64,000 bases of DNA from Cyclina sinensis (GCA_012932295.1 JAAONU010000009.1:9713535-9777534), one strand, 5' to 3'. Positions 12,213-24,688 are shown, counted from the stretch's first letter. A program made the numbers and translations. Notes: generated by a model not told the origin, from the sequence alone.

Positions 12213-12867
12213 AGATCAAACAATAATATTCTCTAGCAGCGTTCAAAAACCGAGCAAACAACTTTCGCCCTTTTACATGTGTCGTGACAGTTGACAGTTT
12301 TGTTTATATCACCATGATAAATGGTTTACAGTCCTTTCAAACATCTACAAAAGCAGAAGAACATATTGTCATGAATATGTCTTCTGCGTGACATAGGAAA
12401 CGGTAACGGACGTATATTTATGTCTGTGACATCAATTACCGTATGGTTAACTAATTATTCCGTAGCGAAACTGGAACGTCTTATCTTTTTATAAATATCC
12501 GCATTTCTCATACCGTCTTAAGCTGTAGTTTATGCAAATTTATCGCCAAAAAGATATACAAACGAGATCGGACATATAAACATTGATTCTCAATGCTAAA
12601 CCTCCTTTTTAATACCTAAATTGTCCTGTCAATGATAAATGATGAACGATGTATTGTAACTGAAAGGTTTGTTTGCATTTAAGTTCAGTTTTAAGCATCT
12701 GACTTAAAAAGCTATTCTTTTATCACTTGACAAATGTTGTTTGTAATGCAATATAAGCATTGCATATTTTTTACGTTACACTTGTGTAATATTACGGATA
12801 AAAGCATTACACAATTACTTCTTGCTTCAAATGGATTTTTTTATTTATTGTCATTCGTTATATTTGT
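12213..12867. other. Non-coding, nothing recognised
   Basis: AT-rich sequence without splice-bounded exons, repeats or RNA genes that I can support. Confidence 0.5.
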
Positions 12868-13035
12868 TATCATTTAGATGTCCTATTTCAAAGAGACGTC
12901 TTCTATGGTCAGTATTTCCAACATAGTTTGACATTCTATTTCTAACTATTTGATATCATTCAGATATCCTTTTTCAAAGAGACGTCTTCTCTAGTCAGTT
13001 TTCACGACATATTTTGACATTTAATTTGGAACTAT
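12868..13035 (+). repeat. Imperfect tandem duplication, 86-bp unit
   Basis: TATCATTtAGATgTCC at 12868 is repeated as TATCATTcAGATaTCC at 12954. Both are followed by TTTCAAAGAGACGTCTTCT and then a similar stretch ending in TTTGACATT. Divergence suggests an older event than the 80-bp array upstream. Confidence 0.75.
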
Positions 13036-13436
13036 TTTCTTGGCGGATGTGTTGTTACAACTTTTTTTCAGTATAGTTCAAAAATATGACAAGACCCATT
13101 TATGTCATGTGATAAAAAGAATCTTAAACTCGTTAACATTTCAAATAATCTTGTATTTAGCTCGTCCAGGAGTAATGTTAGAGCCAAAGGCCTGCTTAAT
13201 AACATTTCCTGAACTTGTTGAATACTATACAATTATTGAATAGTGTGCCATTGAATATGATGTGATATTCACCGGCCAAATGTTACATTGACCGAGGCTA
13301 AGTACTAAGTTTTCTTCCAGACTGATTTTACATTCATTACAATGTGTTAATTTTTTGTAGGACTTTTTATACTCATTCTCACATTACAATAATACTCAGA
13401 AGTCTGACAGGTGATTTTGAAATCCAATATAAAATA

Positions 13437-13464
13437 AAAAAAATAAAAAAAAACACACACACAC
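13437..13464. repeat. A-rich/CA microsatellite
   Basis: A run of AAAATAAAA followed by (CA)n. Confidence 0.7.
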
Positions 13465-13915
13465 AAGACGCCATTTCTTAGAAAAAGTCTAAGTGCCCGG
13501 ACGTATTTTGTTTATTTCCCGGCATTAGAGTAATTTTGTTAACTGAGTGCCGGGCACCAGACAGCACTACTACGAGTATCACAGCAATCTATTTTTAGAC
13601 CTAAAATATAACATGGGAAAAACCCAGAATGCAGGAATATAACGATATATTGTTGGTCGCCGACTGCGCTTTGAACCAATGGGATCGCGTCTATTTATAG
13701 GTCATATAATAAATGTTTATATGAAATAAAAATTTGTGTCAGATCCTGTATGATACGTTTTAGATATTGGCAACTGTGAAAAAAGGTATGGAAATTTGAC
13801 AAGAAAATAACCACTTTATAAACCTCAATATTCTCAAATGATAAACTGAAGATGAGAAAAGAAGATAGCCTCTATCTGATTTCTATACACAAGTAAAGTG
13901 AAGAAACTATCAACG

Positions 13916-13923
13916 TATATAAA
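13916..13923 (+). promoter_or_regulatory. TATA-box candidate
   Basis: TATATAAA lies about 440 bases before a splice-bounded exon with a start codon. A transcript starting about 30 bases downstream could use a 5' UTR exon ending at 14116 (AGG before GTAGGG). A perfect CRE (TGACGTCA) at 14301-14308 lies inside the proposed first intron. All of this is motif-level inference. Confidence 0.3.
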
Positions 13924-14405
13924 CGTGGAGAAACCACTGATTAGGTTTTCAGCTGTCAAATGTGGACAGCTTCCTGACTATCAGCAGTGTAGTCTGTCTG
14001 GGCTTCTGAATTACAGTATCAGAGTGGAGCAGTCAAACAGAGAGATATGATGTCAGAGAGTAGACGATGCGTGTATTGTCACATCTTAATCAGAATAGCG
14101 CCAAAGTAACATCAGGGTAGGGTGTGCCAGTCTAGACATTTCTAAGAAACACCAAGTAAATGGAAATCTTATACAGCAGATAAATTTACGATATCCGCCA
14201 GGTTTAGATCGTAGACCTCTATATAATGGCTCTTTCTTTTATGATCTAGATCTATCGTATTATCAAATCATGAACGTGACATCATAATTACATCACTGTA
14301 TGACGTCATTAGCATATTAACAACTGAATGCAATCTATAACATTTTTTTTTCAGGGGAAAACCAGTCAAACAACTGAACAAATATTTTGAAAAATTTAAA
14401 TAAAA

Positions 14406-14481
14406 ATGAAAAACATTCTGACGTTAATTGATTCCAGAAATGTCACGAAGGCAGCCAGCATTGGGAATATCGGGGCACTAG
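14406..14481 (+). CDS. Possible first coding exon of an unidentified gene
   Basis: A strong acceptor (a run of T, then CAG at 14352-14354) opens an exon at 14355. The first ATG, at 14406, starts 25 codons beginning MKNILTLIDSRNVTKAAS, which run open to a consensus donor, G before GTAAGT at 14482. The exon would end in phase 1. I recognise no family and no downstream exon within the next 6 kb, so this is either the 5' exon of a gene with a very long first coding intron, an alternative exon, or a chance combination. The upstream TATA box and possible UTR exon make it worth keeping. Confidence 0.3.
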
Positions 14482-15738
14482 GTAAGTAAACGTGAGAGAA
14501 AATAAAAGAAAATGGTCATTTTTTATCAAGATAATATCTACGTTTTTACGATAGTGTTCGTTATAAAGATAGGTGGCGGGGTAGAAGAATATGTAGACAA
14601 AATCAACTGTTTCAGCATTGTAGGTCAGAGATTTTTTTTTTAAACTTAACGGACTAATTTGTAAGCACCTATCGAAGACAGAGGCGTTCTGAAATTGCCG
14701 TCATTAAGGCAAATGTCTGGGAAGCGTTTATGGAACTGCCGAGGTAGATCTACTTTTAATCATCCTAGACTATATGAAAAATTGATTTAATAAGTGTCTT
14801 GGCTAGAGCGAGCAATATATTGCAAAGACAGATATAGGCTAGTTCATAATTTGCCGTCAATACTCTTGAAATACTACCATGTGAGAATGGCATAGAATGT
14901 CATTTTCTCCAAGGCTGCTTTCACCAGAATTACCCCACTGATAATCTTACGAAGACGGTCATTTCTAACGCTTACTACATAATCAATAACACGGCGGGCA
15001 AACGTGTAGATGCAAGCGAATGCTTTGGAGCAAAAAAAAACAACAAAAAAACAAAAAAGGAAAACATTTGAAAGTACGTCACGTCAGTTTTACTTATTAA
15101 CAGCGTGTACCAAATTATCTTTTTTTGCAACTCCAGTCGTCTGACTGTGGATCGAACCCCATTCCACATACAGGTGGGTGCAACATAAACCAGACCAGAC
15201 GTTAAAAGTGCACTGTGCTTAATTCATTTTGAAATTTTACTGCGGTCTTAAAGTTATTAATAATATTTTGAAATAACATATATGATATAACTGATACCAA
15301 ATATAATGTTTTAAAGGAAAAAGACATTTAACGGCTAGCTTCAAGCGCGATATTTTCAATATTAATTCTGCATTTTATTAAAATGATATTAAACATTAAA
15401 ATGAATCCAACTCACCAACTGATTTATTCCATATTCTACTGGTGTCAAAACACAAAACAAAGACATTGCTTTTTCATCGTAATTTCTGATGATGAGTCAT
15501 TTTCTAAGAACATAGTTCCATAAAGTCGATATTCCGATATTAACTAATCAAGTTCTCTAGATGTGAGACGCGCCAGTTGGTTATCGGAATTCTAGAATGC
15601 CAGACGACAGATGTCACGTGACGTCCACTAAAGATGTTCTCAAAGATTCTGGATATGAACGGGCTTAACAACATTTATTAGCAAACTTGCCAGTACACAT
15701 GTCTACTTTAGGGACAGTGAAACGTTTTATATTTATAT

Positions 15739-15792
15739 CAGTACACTATAACTGATCAGTACGCTATAACTGATCAGTACACTATAACTGAT
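15739..15792 (+). repeat. Three tandem 18-mers
   Basis: CAGTACACTATAACTGAT is repeated three times with one substitution in the middle copy. Confidence 0.9.
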
Positions 15793-16289
15793 TCTGATGA
15801 TGAATATAGAACAAAATATAAACGAAAAAAAACAACAACAAACAAACAAAGTCACAAAATACAAATAGTTACACGTTAAAAGTTCCTACTCTGGTTCGAC
15901 CTCTATATGCTTCCTTAAAAAACTTACAAATATAAACTAGAAAGGTTTTGTTTCGGGAAGACATATTTATCTATAAAGTTTTGTAAGATAAGGCTATAAA
16001 ACCTAGGTATATGTTTTAAATGCAAATTTTCTATATATTTTTCATAAATCTTCAGGAGTGGAAATTCACTTTCATCCATATCTAACTGAGATTGACATGG
16101 TCTGTTAAACCTTGCGGTATCATTGTATCAACTGGTTTCATCGGCAAGACTAAGTTCTGAAACATATGAACACTTCGTTTTCAGTTAAATCGAGATAAGA
16201 CTCATTAAAGAAAGCAGATTTATAGCTTTTGTAGTTGTCATTATACAGTAGTGTAATTAATATTCTCATGAACATATTTCCAGAGACAC

Positions 16290-16325
16290 CTGAATCGTCT
16301 GCAGTACCTGAATCGTCTGCAGTAC
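16290..16325 (+). repeat. Two tandem 18-mers
   Basis: CTGAATCGTCTGCAGTAC is present twice in perfect tandem. Confidence 0.9.
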
Positions 16326-16600
16326 ATTTTACAAATTAACCCATTGGATTACAACCGAGGTTATTAGAAACATTGGAGTCAAAACGCTTCATGTAAACGT
16401 TATGTATGATTTAATTCAGATTATTCAAAATAACATCCTAACTGTCAATATACAGCAATCTTTGGTGTCTTTGACCTTTCACATAAAATTCGTTTGTATA
16501 ACTACGGTACTAATATCTGTAATATAAAAACAGTTTTGTCCAATTTTCTTCTGTCGTATAAAGTAATAATACAAGGTCTTTCCCAGCCAGTATCAGCTTG

Positions 16601-16645
16601 TGCAGTATGGAAGGGGATATCCGCCAGTGTATGCATACTGCTGTA
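16601..16645 (+). repeat. 40-bp motif, inverted copy at 19.3 kb
   Basis: The core ATGGAAGGGGATATCCGCCA, flanked by TGCA on one side and TATG on the other, recurs in reverse complement at 19314-19356. Two small substitutions separate the copies. Read outward, each begins CAGTGGCGG or CACTGGCGG, which would suit a transposon terminus. Confidence 0.65.
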
Positions 16646-17699
16646 TGACAATTGCATATTGCTTTGTTTAATTCGTTATTATAATCTGCATTTCCCCGTG
16701 CCTTTGAGTTTATTGCCTCTGCTTGTTGCAAATATCTTGCAGCTTTTGCAACTCGATGTATGTAAATCATTCAATTTTTAATGTAAAAGGAAAGTGCATA
16801 TTCGGTTGTTATTCGATTGTGTATAACCTTGAAATGTTGATGCTTATAAGTTCTTACTACTTTTGACGTGGTTCTTTGTGACTATATATCACACATAAGC
16901 TTTTAAACATCTATTATTTGCTTTCGGTAATTTCGACGTTGAATGTTTGTTTCAGAAGACTTTTAAAGTACACGATTCAGCCTGGACTCTATGTTTTGCA
17001 CTCAGTTATGTGTAATGCTTATTAATGTATTAAAACAAATTTTCATATTCACTTAAAGATATCAGTTAGCACAAAGCAATAGCAAACATGAAACTAACCA
17101 AATGCATCTGTAACATGTATTCATATAACGCTGGGAACCATTTTTTTCGGCAGTTTCCGTAAAAAGGTTAATCATGAACGGTGTATTGACTAAAAAATAC
17201 CAGGCAAACTAGTGCAATCCAAGACGGGCAATACAACAATTGCTTTTTCAGAAGTTTATTTCGTTGAGAAATTTGCACTTTCCTCCCGACATAAGTACTC
17301 CAGGCACCTACATTTTCACTGACCGACTATTATTTCCGTCGTCATCACGTACGTTAGTAAACTCGTAACAATAATTTTCTCTTTTTGTATTCTATAAAAC
17401 TAAAAGCAGCAAGAGCATAAGCTGACCAATGCAAATTATCTGTCAGCTACATTAATCATAAATTTGGCTTTCTGTATTTATTTCATCAATAAAAAAGTAA
17501 CAAGGTAAGAGTTGACCATTTCAAAAAGTCACTGAGGTACAAGTTGACCATATTAAGTACAAGCTGAAAACTTTGTTATTCATTTTTTTTGCATGCTATA
17601 AAGGCACGTTCCCAATTGAAAAAAAAACGCACTTTTTCCAAATTTTGATAAATAATTTCTCAAGAATATATATAATGCTACAATTTTCAGTATATTAGA

Positions 17700-17790
17700 C
17701 TGTGCAGCCCACCAGGACTCAAACTCCATACCCTTGGAATACTGTTCCGCTGATCTACTGTCTGAGCTACCCAGCCTCATACAGGTTATC
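17700..17790 (-). repeat. tRNA-derived SINE head
   Basis: The reverse strand reads GGGTAGCTCAGACAGTAGA, an A-box-like tRNA D-arm, followed about 35 bases later by GAGTTTGAGTCC, a degenerate B-box. The cloverleaf is imperfect, so a SINE or tRNA pseudogene is more likely than a working tRNA. Confidence 0.45.
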
Positions 17791-19313
17791 TTCCCTCTTA
17801 AGGAACAGTTCTGAACAGTTCTACACACTTAAGCATTTTTGATAAAAGCACTCATTTTAATGTTCACTCAAAAACAAAGCTTAATCATAAAACATACAAC
17901 ATGACATTTACAACATTTTCATGACATTTATTTTCCAATTAGCTGAAAAAATACTAGAAAATGAAAAAGACTCCTGTTTTTATAAATTCATCTCAGAGTT
18001 AAGTCATTCAACCAGTTCCGATTGACATTTTGACTACTCAAATGGTGTCTTTAACTTATAGACATATTTATCTACAATCAGTGTCTCTTTTAAAGACCCT
18101 GCTACAATGTAGTGGTTTAGGCCACTTCCAACAACCTTGTTGTTGCCAACAGTGTTGGGGCTTCACGAAAGCGGTTGGGGTTCAATTCCCGTGAGAACCC
18201 TTAGGTTTATTTTGTCTACTTATGTACTTCAACAATACTCTCAGTCATATAGACGCTATGCATAATTTATATTTTCTTTATATTTGTCCTTAATTCCATT
18301 AAGAAAGGGTGATTTGCCCAGAAAAATGGAAAAGTTTTCTCAAACCTAATCGGTCCACAGACCACATTGTTTTAATATAATCCTATTACACATGTATATA
18401 GTATTTTCATACATGTTTAAAAATGATGTGAGACGTGGTCTGTGTCCGTGAATCTGTCAAGAAAGCTATAATATAAACAAATAACCAGATTTCTACCTTT
18501 AATCTTCATTATTTGACCCACTTTTCCGAGAATTTCAATTGACAATATAAATTATAAATGACCTCAGGTCAAAACTTGTACTTATGTGTAGATGGGAGAA
18601 TTTTACCTCTGAAAAAGAAACATTTACTTATTCACTTATTTCGCCATTATTTAGCATTTCATCCAAAATACACGACCGGCAAGTAATTACTATTTCACCG
18701 TAAAACCACGGAAAACGCCGAAGGTCAAATTTGTTCTTCTACAGTTATCTCCCGTGTATAATAATTTGCGCTAGAATCTTAAATTCTTTACTGGTTCCCT
18801 ACGAAGTTTACATTAACATGATGCTTTTTACAATCGATTGACGATTATACTAAGTTTATGCATCATGTTTAAATACCTCTTTTTCTGAAGTTTAAACATA
18901 TTTTCTATCGTTCATGTTGTTAATGATTACCTTCTGGAATATTAAATTTAAACAACAGCTAGCAAACAAGAATGATGTTAAATAAAAAGCCGATACAGTC
19001 AAATTAAGAAACATAAAAGACTTAAGTAGTTGTTAACTTCTTGTCACATTCAATAGCAACAAAGTCAAATGAATTTACAAATACATAGTTTTCAGTCTAT
19101 AATTTTACAGATAAACATTTCAAGATCACAACGGTACAAAAAATGTTAAACCACGGACTCTAAATGTGCAAATAAGAGTTATTTGAATATGGGAATGAAT
19201 TGTAACAATAGCAATAGGATACACGTATAAATAGAATATATGCAACTTTATTGAAGTTGTCAATAAGTAGGACGCATATGAAAGTAAATTACATAAAATT
19301 GTAATTTAGCAGT

Positions 19314-19356
19314 AGACATACAGTGGCGGATATCCCCTTCCATAGTGCAGTAGTTA
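19314..19356 (-). repeat. Inverted copy of the 16.6-kb motif
   Basis: On the - strand this carries the same GGAAGGGGATATCCGCCA core as 16601-16645, 2.7 kb away. No transposase lies between them. Confidence 0.65.
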
Positions 19357-20260
19357 CTGATACAATATAGTAGGAGAAACTTCGGCTGAGTTTGTTTCAA
19401 AAGGCATGCCTTAAAATTTAAAGTAACAGATACAATGATACGTAAATGATCCTAGTTTTATGCGTGTTTTTTTGCGACACAACTATTATGATAATTGAAC
19501 AAAGCAATCATTTTATGTCGGAAGAATTTACTCTTTTATGCTGGGACCTTCTATCTTTCGTTGACAGGTGTTTCCAAAAATCAGTGTAAGTTTAAATCTT
19601 CTAATCTTTCAGTTCGCCTGACCGAGAAATCAGGACGACTTTCTCTATCATATGTCTCCCCTAACGTACTAAAATAAGCACAATCCTTTAGCGCTTCTGA
19701 AAAGTCTAAATCAAAGGTGTAATTGCGGATTTTCATAAACAGTCAAATATTCTGATAGAATGTAACTAGCACAAAAGAAAAGTGATCTTTCTCTTTTATC
19801 TGAACTCATTTCAGCTGGAACCATAAACACTGTTTATATCTCGTATAATCTCAAGAATATCTATTCGAGAAAAAGTAAACAAATTTAGAATGAAATGATT
19901 GTGAGGTTTAAAAATAGTTACACTACGTGAGATGATGTAATGCGAAGGTTAGCAAAGGTTATCTAAATTCTTTGATGGACAGTAAAAACTACGAACAAAA
20001 CATACATACGAGCGTATTTCAGAAATATTTGAAAGAAAAAAAAACTTGAAGACAGGTGTCGTAAATATATAGTTTCTGTAAGAGGAAGGAAACTTAGCAA
20101 AAGTTACCATTACAAAAATGCTGAAGACAGCTTACTGTTAGGAAGAAAATTCAACCAAATCATCAAGAATTCACCAGCAGGCAACTATTTTGTTATTGTA
20201 ATGATGAATGGTGGAAGCAATTATTAAGTGAAATAATCCGTCTTAAGTGCAAAGGTATTT

Positions 20261-22299
20261 AACAAGAGGGTCATGATGGCCCTGGATCGCTTACCTGAGT
20301 ACTTTGGCTGAGGGTCTACTGTTGAGCAAACATCAGATGCATGATTACATTTTCTAATTGAAGATTTTCAAAATCTCGTATTTTATACAAATAAAACCAA
20401 TGGGGCAGAGGCAGTTTCGAGATAGCAGCTTATGAGATGTCATTTCAAACAAAATATTGATGAAAATCTATTTTCAGCTCATTTTGTTCAATGGAGCAGA
20501 ATTTTTAATTTTAATTGAGGGCTATGTAAGGATAATTGTGAATTTCGTGGAAAATCACCTTGCTGTTTAAGTAAGAATGCTGTTTGATTTTTCTTCTATT
20601 ATAAGCTTCTGGAGCCCTTTGGTGCAATGAAGCAGAATGGTTTGAGCAACTTCAGAAAAGGGCAACATCAGGGAAATGTCTGTAAAGTTTAAAAGAAAAA
20701 GGCTTAGCGGTCTGAGAGGAGATGTCGATTGAAGCCAAATATTGATGAAAATCTTAAGCTCTGGCGGCCACTTTGTTCAATGAAGCGTAACCTTTTCAAC
20801 AGTTTCAATAGAGGCTCTGTAATTTCTGTGAAATTTCGTGGAAAATCACATTGCTGTTTAGGAGGAAATGTTTTTTTTAAACTTTTGTAGCCCTTACATC
20901 CAATGGAGTGGAACGGTTGAAAAGGGCAATATATGGATCATTTCTGACAAGTTAGGTTTAAAATGGCCTAGAAGATTTGGAGATGTCATTCGAAGCCAAA
21001 TGTTGGTGAAAACCGATTTTTAGCTCTGGCGGACATTTTGTTCAATGGAGTAGAACCATTTTAGCAATTTTAATAGAGGGCTATGAAAAGAACATTTCTG
21101 TGAATTTTGATGGAAAATTACTTTGCCGTTAAGGAGGAGATGCAGTTTCTTTTTTAACTGTTTTTAGCTTTTGCAGCCCCTAAGCGCAATGGAGCGGAAC
21201 TGTTTCAGCAATTATAGAAAAGGGCAATAATAGGAACACTTCTGTCAAATTTGGTTTAAAATTGGCCAAGTGCATAGTTTTGAAGGAGATGTAATTTGAA
21301 GCCAAATATTGATGAAATCTATTTTTAGCTCTGGTGGCCATTTTGTTCAATGGAGCGGAACATTTTAGCAATTTGAATAGAGGGCTATGTAAGGAATGTT
21401 TCTTTGAAATTTGGTGGAAAATTACCATTCTGTTAAGGAAATGCTGTTTCCTTTTTTTATTTTTAGCTTTGGCAGCCCTTAAGTGCAATGGAGCAGAACT
21501 GTTTGAGCAATTATAGAAAAGGGCAGTATGCTGTTTCATTGGTTTTCTATAATTAGCTTTTGCAGCCCTTATGTGCAATGGAGCAATACAGTTTGAGCAA
21601 TTATAGAAAAAGGCAATATACGGAACTTTTCTATCGTTTGGTTTAAAATGGCCAAACGGTTTCGGTGGAGATGTCATTTGAAGTTCAATGGAGCGGAACC
21701 GTGTTAGCAATTTTGATAGAGGGTTATGTAAGGAACATTTATGTGAAATTTCATAGAAAATCACCTTGCTGTTTAGGAGGAGATGCTGTTTGAATTTTTT
21801 CTATTTTTAGCTTTTGCAGCCCTTATGTGCAATGGAGCGGAACAGTTTGAGCAATTTTAGAAAAGGACAGTATAAGGAACATTTCTGCCAAATTTGGCTT
21901 AAAATGGCCAAGTGGTTTTGAAGGAAAATTTGACAAAATCAATTTTTAGCTCTGGCAGCCATTTCTTCAATGGAGCGGAACCATTTTAGCAATTTCAATA
22001 GAGGGCTTTGCAAGTAACAATTCTGTGAAATTTGGTGGAAAATTACATTGCCATATAGGAGGAGATTTTGGTTGATTTGTTTTCTATTTTTAGCTTTTGC
22101 AGCCTTTATATGCAGTGGAGCGGAACGGTATGAGCAATAATAAAAAGGGCAATATAAGGAACATTTCTGTAAAGTTAGGTTAAAAATAGCCTTTTTGTTT
22201 AGGAGGAGATATCATTTAAAGTAAAATGTTGACGACTGACGACGGACACAGGGTCATCACAATAGCTCACCCTGAGGATTTGCTCAAGTGAGCTAAAAA
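20261..22299 (+). mobile_element. Pearl/CvA-like element with about 300-bp tandem core
   Basis: The left cap reads AACAAGAGGGTCATGATGGC, followed by ATCGCTTACCTGAG. The right end has GACGACTGACGACGGACAC, then AATAGCTCACC and a final CAAGTGAGCTAAAAAT, so the ends carry short inverted CTCACnTGAG motifs. In between are about six imperfect units with alternating 'TTTGTTCAATGGAGCGGAAC' and 'TTTTGCAGCCCTTA' blocks. No protein is encoded; the 194-codon - strand frame at 21180-21764 is a by-product of the repeat. Known bivalve pearl elements have this cap, tandem core and ACGG layout and have been linked to Helentron-type elements; assignment here is by layout only. Confidence 0.65.
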
Positions 22300-22560
22300 T
22301 CTTCAATGCCTGGAGTAGTTACCAATTTGTCCACATTTTAACCCTTCAGCTGTCATTGTGACCTTGACCTTTGAGCTAAGAACCTGAGCCGTGCACATGA
22401 AGCAAACAGTTGTGTCAAGTTATTTGAATCTCTCTATCCATAGCTAAGTTACACCCACCGACAAACTCAGACAGATGCACGCACTAACACATGCACATAC
22501 AATGAACTGCCATTGTGATCACTAAGTTAAGCTCACCGCAAGTGGGAACAACAAAAATTA
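22300..22560 (+). repeat. Relic of a related tandem-core element
   Basis: Contains GTGACCTTGACCTTTGAGCT, AAGTTACACCCA and a final AAGCTCACCGCAAGTGGGAA, resembling the core and right end of the pearl-like family, without a recognisable left cap. Confidence 0.4.
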
Positions 22561-22904
22561 ACAGATTCTCCTGGTAATATATAAATCTCTTCTTCCAACT
22601 TGATTACACATGGGCATTATGTCGAGCCCGCCATGGGAAAGCCGGCTATGGGGATGGGACAGTGAAACTAGAGATCTTTTCACATACCAAGTTCAAAATC
22701 AATACTTTTTTAGTTATGGAGTTCTTCCCCACACTAGACAGAATGACATGATGATGGAAGGACAAGGCAGGCCTGTATGATGTCTCTTTTAGGGAGTATA
22801 ACAAATGTATCACAGTATTTTCAAATTCTTCCATGTATGGAGAAGTAATGGCCCAGACAAGGTCTATCATCAACATTTTGGACCTTGGAGCTGTCACTGT
22901 TACC

Positions 22905-23640
22905 TTTATTATTATACAGACTTTCATTTACGTTACCGAAATTGTTGATGTTAAGGTAATCGTACAGATTTTTATTAAAGTTACTGAAAATGTTGATGGT
23001 AAGGTAATTAAAAAACTAATTATACAGACGTCCAATAATCCTACAGAATGTGTTGATGTTAAGGAAATCATACAGACAGGCGCGTAGCTAGCCTATAAAG
23101 AATGTGGATTCAAAATACTCTAGGGGGGCCAGGGGGCATGCCCCCCCTGAAAATTTTGAAATAAATGGTGCAATTTGGTGCGTTTTGGGGCCTCCGGAGA
23201 GCTTTCTTGACCAACGAAAATCCAACGAAATATTTTTGTCAAAATAATGTGGATTCAGCTGCGTACTCGCGTATAGGCAGCTACGCGCCTGACAGAGTTT
23301 CATTACCCTTACCGAATGTGTTGATTTTAAGGTAATCATGCATTGTTTAATTAACCTTACCAAAAGTGTTGCCGTTTAGGCAATACAGACTTTCATTAAT
23401 CCTACTGAATGTGATGTTAAGGTAATCATACAATGTTTCATTAACCTATCGAATGTGCTGATGTTTAAGGTAATCATACAGTGTTTCATTAATCCTACTG
23501 AATGTGATGTTAAGGTAATCATACAGTGTTTCATTAACCTACCGAATGTGCTGATGTTAAGGTAATCATATAGATTTTCTTTAATCATACTAAATGTTTT
23601 CATGTTAAGGTAATCATACAGACTTTCATTAACCTTACTT
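22905..23640 (+). repeat. Tandem array of about 47-bp units
   Basis: Units of the form AAGGTAATCATACAG, TTTCATTAACCTTACC and GAATGTGTTGATGTT recur with phases near 22947, 22994, 23055, 23413, 23460, 23506, 23552 and 23600. The array is interrupted by a MITE at 23077-23291. Short frames on both strands derive from the repeat. Confidence 0.8.
23077..23291. mobile_element. 215-bp MITE with 20-bp terminal inverted repeats
   Basis: The left end CAGGCGCGTAGCTAGCCTAT matches the reverse complement of the right end with a single-base indel. ACAGA flanks both sides (23072-23076 and 23292-23296). Removing the element restores an uninterrupted unit of the surrounding 47-bp array (ATCATACAGAGTTTCATT), which supports insertion. 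A GC-rich palindromic stretch sits at 23122-23148. No transposase is encoded. The superfamily is undetermined; a 5-bp duplication argues against hAT, whose duplications are 8 bp. Confidence 0.75.
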
Positions 23641-24209
23641 CAAGATAGTTACCCACAGTAAAAAGGTGGAGCTATTGTATTAACAATTTAATCTCAACAA
23701 ATCAACTAACTTTTAACAAATCACACCATTTATAACAAATATGGAAAAACTGCAAACAAGTTTAACAAGTACAGAAAAACAGGTAACAGACAAGCCTTAA
23801 CATACTTTTTTTCAGATTCACCTATTAACTATGTTCAATTGTTGCCATGACAGTACTTGTCCTAGATGATTTCAATGTCTAAACTAACAGAAAAGGTAAG
23901 GAGTAAAAACAGAAGTCTAATGTTTGGAATGAAATAGTCTGCAAATAGAATAACATGGCAGTCCAGGCATGGAAGATTGACTGACTTTTAAACAAATAAA
24001 AATAGAAAAGTACTGTATAGGTTTTAAGGACTTGTTATACCAAGTGATTCAAATAGCAAAATTTCAATCAAACACAAATTACACAATTCTATTTTAATTT
24101 CTTAAACATGAAAGATGTATTTGAAATCCTTTCCAAGAGAATTTTCTTTGCACTTCCGATGCTGTTTCACTAGCAGGTACAAATGTCCATTGTTCATTCA
24201 AGTTCATGA
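23641..24209. other. Probable 3' flank of the - strand gene
   Basis: AT-rich, no coding signal. If the last exon at 24215 is right, this would include its 3' UTR; I see no unambiguous polyadenylation signal on the - strand. Confidence 0.3.
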
Positions 24210-24215
24210 TTAATT
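24210..24215 (-). CDS. Possible terminal coding segment of the unidentified gene
   Basis: On the - strand a good acceptor (TTTCATGTTTCAG, ending at 24216) is followed in phase 0 by AAT TAA, so the coding sequence would stop almost at once. In a different phase the same exon stays open for about 40 codons (containing MNLNEQWTFVPAS). If the phase assumed for the preceding exons is wrong, the C-terminus would be longer. This is a prediction from splice signals only. Confidence 0.25.
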   Translation of the reverse strand, partial: N

Positions 24216-24667
24216 CTGAAACATGAAATAACACCATTAAGATAATGCTAAACACAGGTTATCACAAAAAAACCCATAAATATACAGTGTCTTTGGCGAA
24301 AAGATTTCTTAGCACAAACTATTTTAATTGCAGCTGGTAGGGATTACGTTTACTGTACTGTAGCAATCTGATAATCTTTAAACAATTACATTACATGGCT
24401 TGAAACCAAAAGAGAGAGGTCAAGAAACATTTTACCAAGGATCATTTTCAAGAACAATTCCATTACCAGGTTGAATTACCAAAAAAAGACAGACCCAGTG
24501 TTTAAGTTTGAATTACTCAGTGTGAGTTGTCTAGCTGGCATACAACACGAAGGATATGACTAATGACACTTATACCTGTAGGTGGCTAACACTTCACAAG
24601 TATGTCACTGCTTCAAATATCTTGCCAAATCAGGAAGGTAATGGGCCTCACTGTCAAGGTAACTTAC

Positions 24668-24688
24668 TTCTTCTCCAAACATTTCAAG
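24668..24688 (-). CDS. Candidate 21-base micro-exon of the unidentified gene
   Basis: On the - strand a T-rich acceptor (TTTTTATTTCAG) precedes seven codons (LEMFGEE) directly followed by a consensus donor GTAAGT. Length 21 keeps phase 0. The two strong splice signals at this distance are the only evidence. Confidence 0.3.

Larger units (their letters stand above)
14482..20260. other. Long mostly unique non-coding stretch
   Basis: No convincing exons. It contains two very small tandem repeats, a tRNA-like SINE head on the - strand near 17.7 kb, and two inverted copies of a 40-bp motif, each listed separately. Frames of up to 95 codons (for example 16494-16781) lack domain features and overlap frames on the other strand. 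Confidence 0.5.

Noticed and set aside
15125..15180. Reverse-strand GGTTCGATCC as a tRNA B-box
   Set aside because: No matching A-box or acceptor stem; probably a decayed SINE fragment or chance.
16494..16781. 95-codon + frame and 86-codon - frame
   Set aside because: Mutually overlapping, hydrophobic by AT-rich composition, no promoter or splice sites.
18112..18200. tRNA-like stretch with GGGTTCAATTCCC
   Set aside because: Only a B-box-like motif; no A-box at the right distance and no cloverleaf.
21180..21764. 194-codon frame on the - strand
   Set aside because: It spans tandem units of the pearl-like element and its residues simply repeat with the core (NCSNxxAPLHxRAAKAK).
22646..22927. 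93-codon - frame
   Set aside because: No splice or domain evidence, and it overlaps the start of the 47-bp array.
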